A DNA stretch of 7,045 nt from Peptococcaceae bacterium (GTDB taxonomy: Bacteria; Bacillota; Peptococcia; Peptococcales; Peptococcaceae). Both the position numbers and the translations under genes were made by a program. This document shows positions 5,070 through 7,045 of this stretch, piece by piece. The stretch spans positions 1 through 7,045 of the forward strand of contig JAFXJE010000121.1 of assembly GCA_017532485.1 (NCBI GenBank), given 5' to 3'. The notes below the pieces were generated by a model. It worked only from the letters and a program-made list of their open reading frames with translations. It did not search any database and had not been told where the DNA came from. The stretch's first letter is position 1. Every line of letters begins with the position of its first letter.

Positions 5070-5092
5070 CTTTCCAGTCCCCTTACATAATT

Positions 5093-5122
5093 AAGAGCTT
5101 GGAACTTTTGTCCCAAGCTCTT
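5093..5122 (-). terminator. Hairpin terminator/attenuator after cysS
   Basis: Minus-strand RNA folds as a 13-bp stem (complement of 5110-5122 with complement of 5093-5105) around an AAAA loop. One pair is U-G in minus-strand RNA but an A-C mismatch in plus-strand RNA, so the fold favours the direction of cysS. The following tract (TTAATTATG) is a weak U run, so termination may be partial and allow read-through to the SDR gene. Five T residues follow in the plus direction, so it could also act on antisense transcripts. Confidence 0.6.
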
Positions 5123-5138
5123 TTTATGGAACTCTCTT

Positions 5139-6566
5139 TTATTCTTTTTTCCAAGTAGTCCCTTGTTTAGTATCTTCCAAAACAATACCGATTTCGCCTA
5201 ATTGTTGACGAATTTGGTCTGCTAAAGCGTAATTTTTATCAGCTCTTGCTTGTTTACGCAAATCAATCAATAAATTCATCAGACTATCCACCAAACCATT
5301 ATCTTCTTCTGCCTTAACTGTAAAGTCCAACCCCAAAACTGTTAATAAGGCTTGGAAAATTTCGTTGACTTTCGCCAACGCAGTCTTATCCACTACCTCA
5401 GAATTTAAATAAGTATTGATTTCTCTTACCATATCAAATAAATTGCCACTAGCTAAAGCAGTATTAAAATCATCATTCATTGCATCCTCGAATGCATCTT
5501 GAATAGCTGTTACTTTAGCTAAAATTTCTTGGCCACCAGCTTCGTCCACACCTGTGTTATTATTTTTCAGTTGATTTTGCAGAGCTGTATAGCAATTTTT
5601 AATTCTTTCCAAACCTTTTTGTGCCACTTGTAATTTTTCATCATCAAAATCAAGTGGACTACGATAATGTACAGACAACAAATAGAAGCGAACTGTCTGA
5701 GCATCAAATTTAGCTAAAATATCACGCAGCAAGAAGAAATTGCCTAGAGATTTAGACATTTTTTCTTGATTAATAGTAATAAAACCATTATGCAGCCAAT
5801 AGTTAGCCATTGGTTTACCAGTTACACAGCAGGTCTGAGCAATTTCATTCTCATGGTGAGGGAAAATTAAGTCCTGCCCACCACCATGAATGTCAAACTG
5901 TTCACCTAAATATTTTCCACTCATTGCAGAACATTCGATATGCCAACCAGGACGACCATTGCCCCATGGACTTTCCCAATATGGTTCACCAGGTTTCGCA
6001 CTCTTCCAAAGTGCAAAGTCTAATGGGTCATGTTTACGGCTATCAACCTCTACGCGCGCACCTGATTGTAAATCATCAAGATTTCTACCGGATAATTGAC
6101 CGTAATCTGCATATTTACGTACAGCAAAGTAAACATCACCATCCAACTCATAGCCATAGCCAGCATCAATAATTCTTTGAATAATATCAATGATTTCTGG
6201 CATATGTTCGCTTACTTTTGGATAAACACTAGCTTTTAAAACATTTAAAGCCTCTACATCTTTAAAAAATTCATCAATATAACGAGCTGCCAATTTAATC
6301 GGATCATCATTTTCTTCTTGTGCTCTCTTGATAATTTTATCATCCACATCAGTGAAATTTTGAATATAAGTTACCTCATAACCACGATATTGCAAATAAC
6401 GGCGCACTGTATCAAAAACAACAATTGGTCGTGCGTTGCCCAAATGAATGTAGTTATATGTGGTTGGACCACAAACATACATTTTTACTTTACCTTCTTC
6501 TAAAGGACGAAATTCTACCTTCTCATTACCTAGGGTGTTGTGAACATAAATTGGTTTATTACTCAT
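5139..6566 (-). CDS. cysS: Cysteinyl-tRNA synthetase (CysRS)
   Basis: This cytoplasmic class I aminoacyl-tRNA synthetase joins L-cysteine to tRNA-Cys with ATP. At 475 aa it has the usual length. The Rossmann catalytic domain carries the HIGH-type motif HLGN (41-44) and KMSKS (269-273). Zinc ligands expected for the family are visible as Cys32, Cys212 in GWHIECSAMS, and the HHEN cluster at 237-240. The C-terminal helical anticodon-binding region spans about residues 310-475, with the typical ARADKNYALADQIR segment at 440-453. The start is the ATG at 6566: GAGGAGG lies 6 nt upstream, while an ATG five codons earlier (6581) overlaps that site. The first 8 nt overlap the end of cysE, so the pair is probably translationally coupled. 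Confidence 0.97.
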   Translation of the reverse strand: MSNKPIYVHNTLGNEKVEFRPLEEGKVKMYVCGPTTYNYIHLGNARPIVVFDTVRRYLQYRGYEVTYIQNFTDVDDKIIKRAQEENDDPIKLAARYIDEFFKDVEALNVLKASVYPKVSEHMPEIIDIIQRIIDAGYGYELDGDVYFAVRKYADYGQLSGRNLDDLQSGARVEVDSRKHDPLDFALWKSAKPGEPYWESPWGNGRPGWHIECSAMSGKYLGEQFDIHGGGQDLIFPHHENEIAQTCCVTGKPMANYWLHNGFITINQEKMSKSLGNFFLLRDILAKFDAQTVRFYLLSVHYRSPLDFDDEKLQVAQKGLERIKNCYTALQNQLKNNNTGVDEAGGQEILAKVTAIQDAFEDAMNDDFNTALASGNLFDMVREINTYLNSEVVDKTALAKVNEIFQALLTVLGLDFTVKAEEDNGLVDSLMNLLIDLRKQARADKNYALADQIRQQLGEIGIVLEDTKQGTTWKKE

Positions 6567-7045
6567 GACGAGCCTCCTCATTCTTTTGATTTAGTTGTTT
6601 TTCTATCGCAAATATTCTTTCCTGCAAAGCATCAATTAAATCTGCCACTGGGTCAGGCAAACTATTATGCTCTAAATCTGCTTCATGTCTAGCTTGGCGT
6701 TCAGCATCTTTTTTTAAACTAACACCATCTTTAACTACTACCTTCCCTGGAATGCCGACAACAGTACAATTATCTGGCACCTCTTTTAAAACTACCGAAC
6801 CGGCACCAATTTTAACATTGTCACCCACTCGAAAAGAGCCTAATACTTTAGCGCCACTACTGATAACTACATTATTCCCAATAGTTGGATGGCGTTTGCC
6901 GCTTTCTTTGCCGGTACCACCCAAAGTAACGCCTTGATAAATAGTTACATCATCGCCAATTTCAGCAGTTTCGCCAATAACAATTCCTGCACCATGGTCA
7001 ATAAACAAGCGACGACCGATAGTTGCCCCTGGATGAATTTCTACC
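6559..7045 (-). CDS. cysE: Serine O-acetyltransferase CysE (5' end cut by window)
   Basis: CysE acetylates L-serine with acetyl-CoA to O-acetylserine, the committed step of cysteine synthesis. Only 161 residues are visible; the frame stays open to the window edge and the N-terminal helical domain (roughly 60-70 residues) is missing. The apparent TTG start at 7008 is not real, since VEIHPGATIGRR precedes it in frame. The visible part is a left-handed beta helix of hexapeptide repeats. The catalytic His is in IDHGAG (visible residue 17), aligning with His158 of E. coli CysE. Its Asp143 partner position is Glu (visible residue 2), as I recall is common in Bacillota homologues. TLGGTGK and RHP (51-53) are also conserved. 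A charged helical tail ends at HE. It overlaps cysS by 8 nt, so cysteine supply and charging are co-expressed. Confidence 0.95.
   Translation of the reverse strand, partial: VEIHPGATIGRRLFIDHGAGIVIGETAEIGDDVTIYQGVTLGGTGKESGKRHPTIGNNVVISSGAKVLGSFRVGDNVKIGAGSVVLKEVPDNCTVVGIPGKVVVKDGVSLKKDAERQARHEADLEHNSLPDPVADLIDALQERIFAIEKQLNQKNEEARHE
6573..6579 (-). promoter_or_regulatory. Ribosome binding site deciding the cysS start
   Basis: GAGGAGG on the minus strand, 6 nt before the ATG at 6566 and inside the last codons of cysE. It overlaps codons that would be translated if the ATG at 6581 were used. Confidence 0.9.

Noticed and set aside
5085..5116. Possible promoter for the SDR gene (TTGGGA with AATTAT downstream)
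   Set aside because: The hexamers match consensus at only about four positions each, and the -35 lies inside the terminator-like hairpin. Read-through from cysS is at least as likely.
5810..6172. A 120-codon plus-strand frame opposite cysS
   Set aside because: It is the antisense shadow of the conserved cysS catalytic region. Its His-rich, low-complexity translation looks like a by-product of the opposite-strand codons.
1..7045. CRISPR arrays, insertion sequences, phage or defence genes
   Set aside because: I saw no spaced short repeats, transposase, integrase or defence-type proteins; all coding space is explained by conserved housekeeping families.

Overview
The window looks like chromosomal core from a low-to-moderate GC Bacillota, most likely a Negativicutes member (inference). 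SigH, Mini-RNase III, YacP and the cysE-cysS-mrnC-rlmB-yacP-sigH order are the classical Firmicutes arrangement. A ThyX-family gene between mrnC and rlmB, plus an SDR gene between cysS and mrnC, point away from Bacillus. Every protein gene and both intact tRNAs read on the minus strand, so transcription runs from right (7045) to left (1).

In transcription order: cysE (5' end cut off by the window edge) overlaps cysS by 8 nt, giving a cysteine synthesis and charging pair that is closed by a hairpin at 5093-5122. An SDR gene follows that resembles the EF-P 5-aminopentanone reductase YmfI. A candidate extended -10 promoter then precedes mrnC-thyX-rlmB-yacP, a tightly packed set with gaps of 16, 27 and 2 nt that joins 23S rRNA maturation and modification, a ribosome-associated nuclease and a nucleotide-metabolism protein. 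sigH has its own near-consensus sigma-A promoter. A second promoter of the same design drives tRNA-Tyr(GTA) and initiator tRNA-fMet(CAT), which end at a strong intrinsic terminator. I found no terminator between sigH and the tRNAs.

Beyond that terminator (1-260) there is no protein gene. An exact 84-bp copy of the fMet 3' half plus its terminator lies at 1-84. It is separated from the intact unit by a 176-bp, GC-richer, hairpin-rich segment that also carries a 22-nt, inverted, 20/22 copy of the fMet anticodon arm. The break lies inside the anticodon, as expected for recombination at a tRNA anticodon loop.

The most interesting protein is the double-length ThyX. Its two halves appear to have lost complementary parts of the ThyX active site: one half keeps the S-x-R/Arg147-type residues, the other keeps RHR, NAR and the Arg174-type residue. 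This suggests a fused, asymmetric pseudodimer. The rest of the window is conserved housekeeping DNA. Three annotated starts (sigH, thyX, cysS) were moved inward on clear Shine-Dalgarno evidence, and rlmB was moved inward on weaker evidence.
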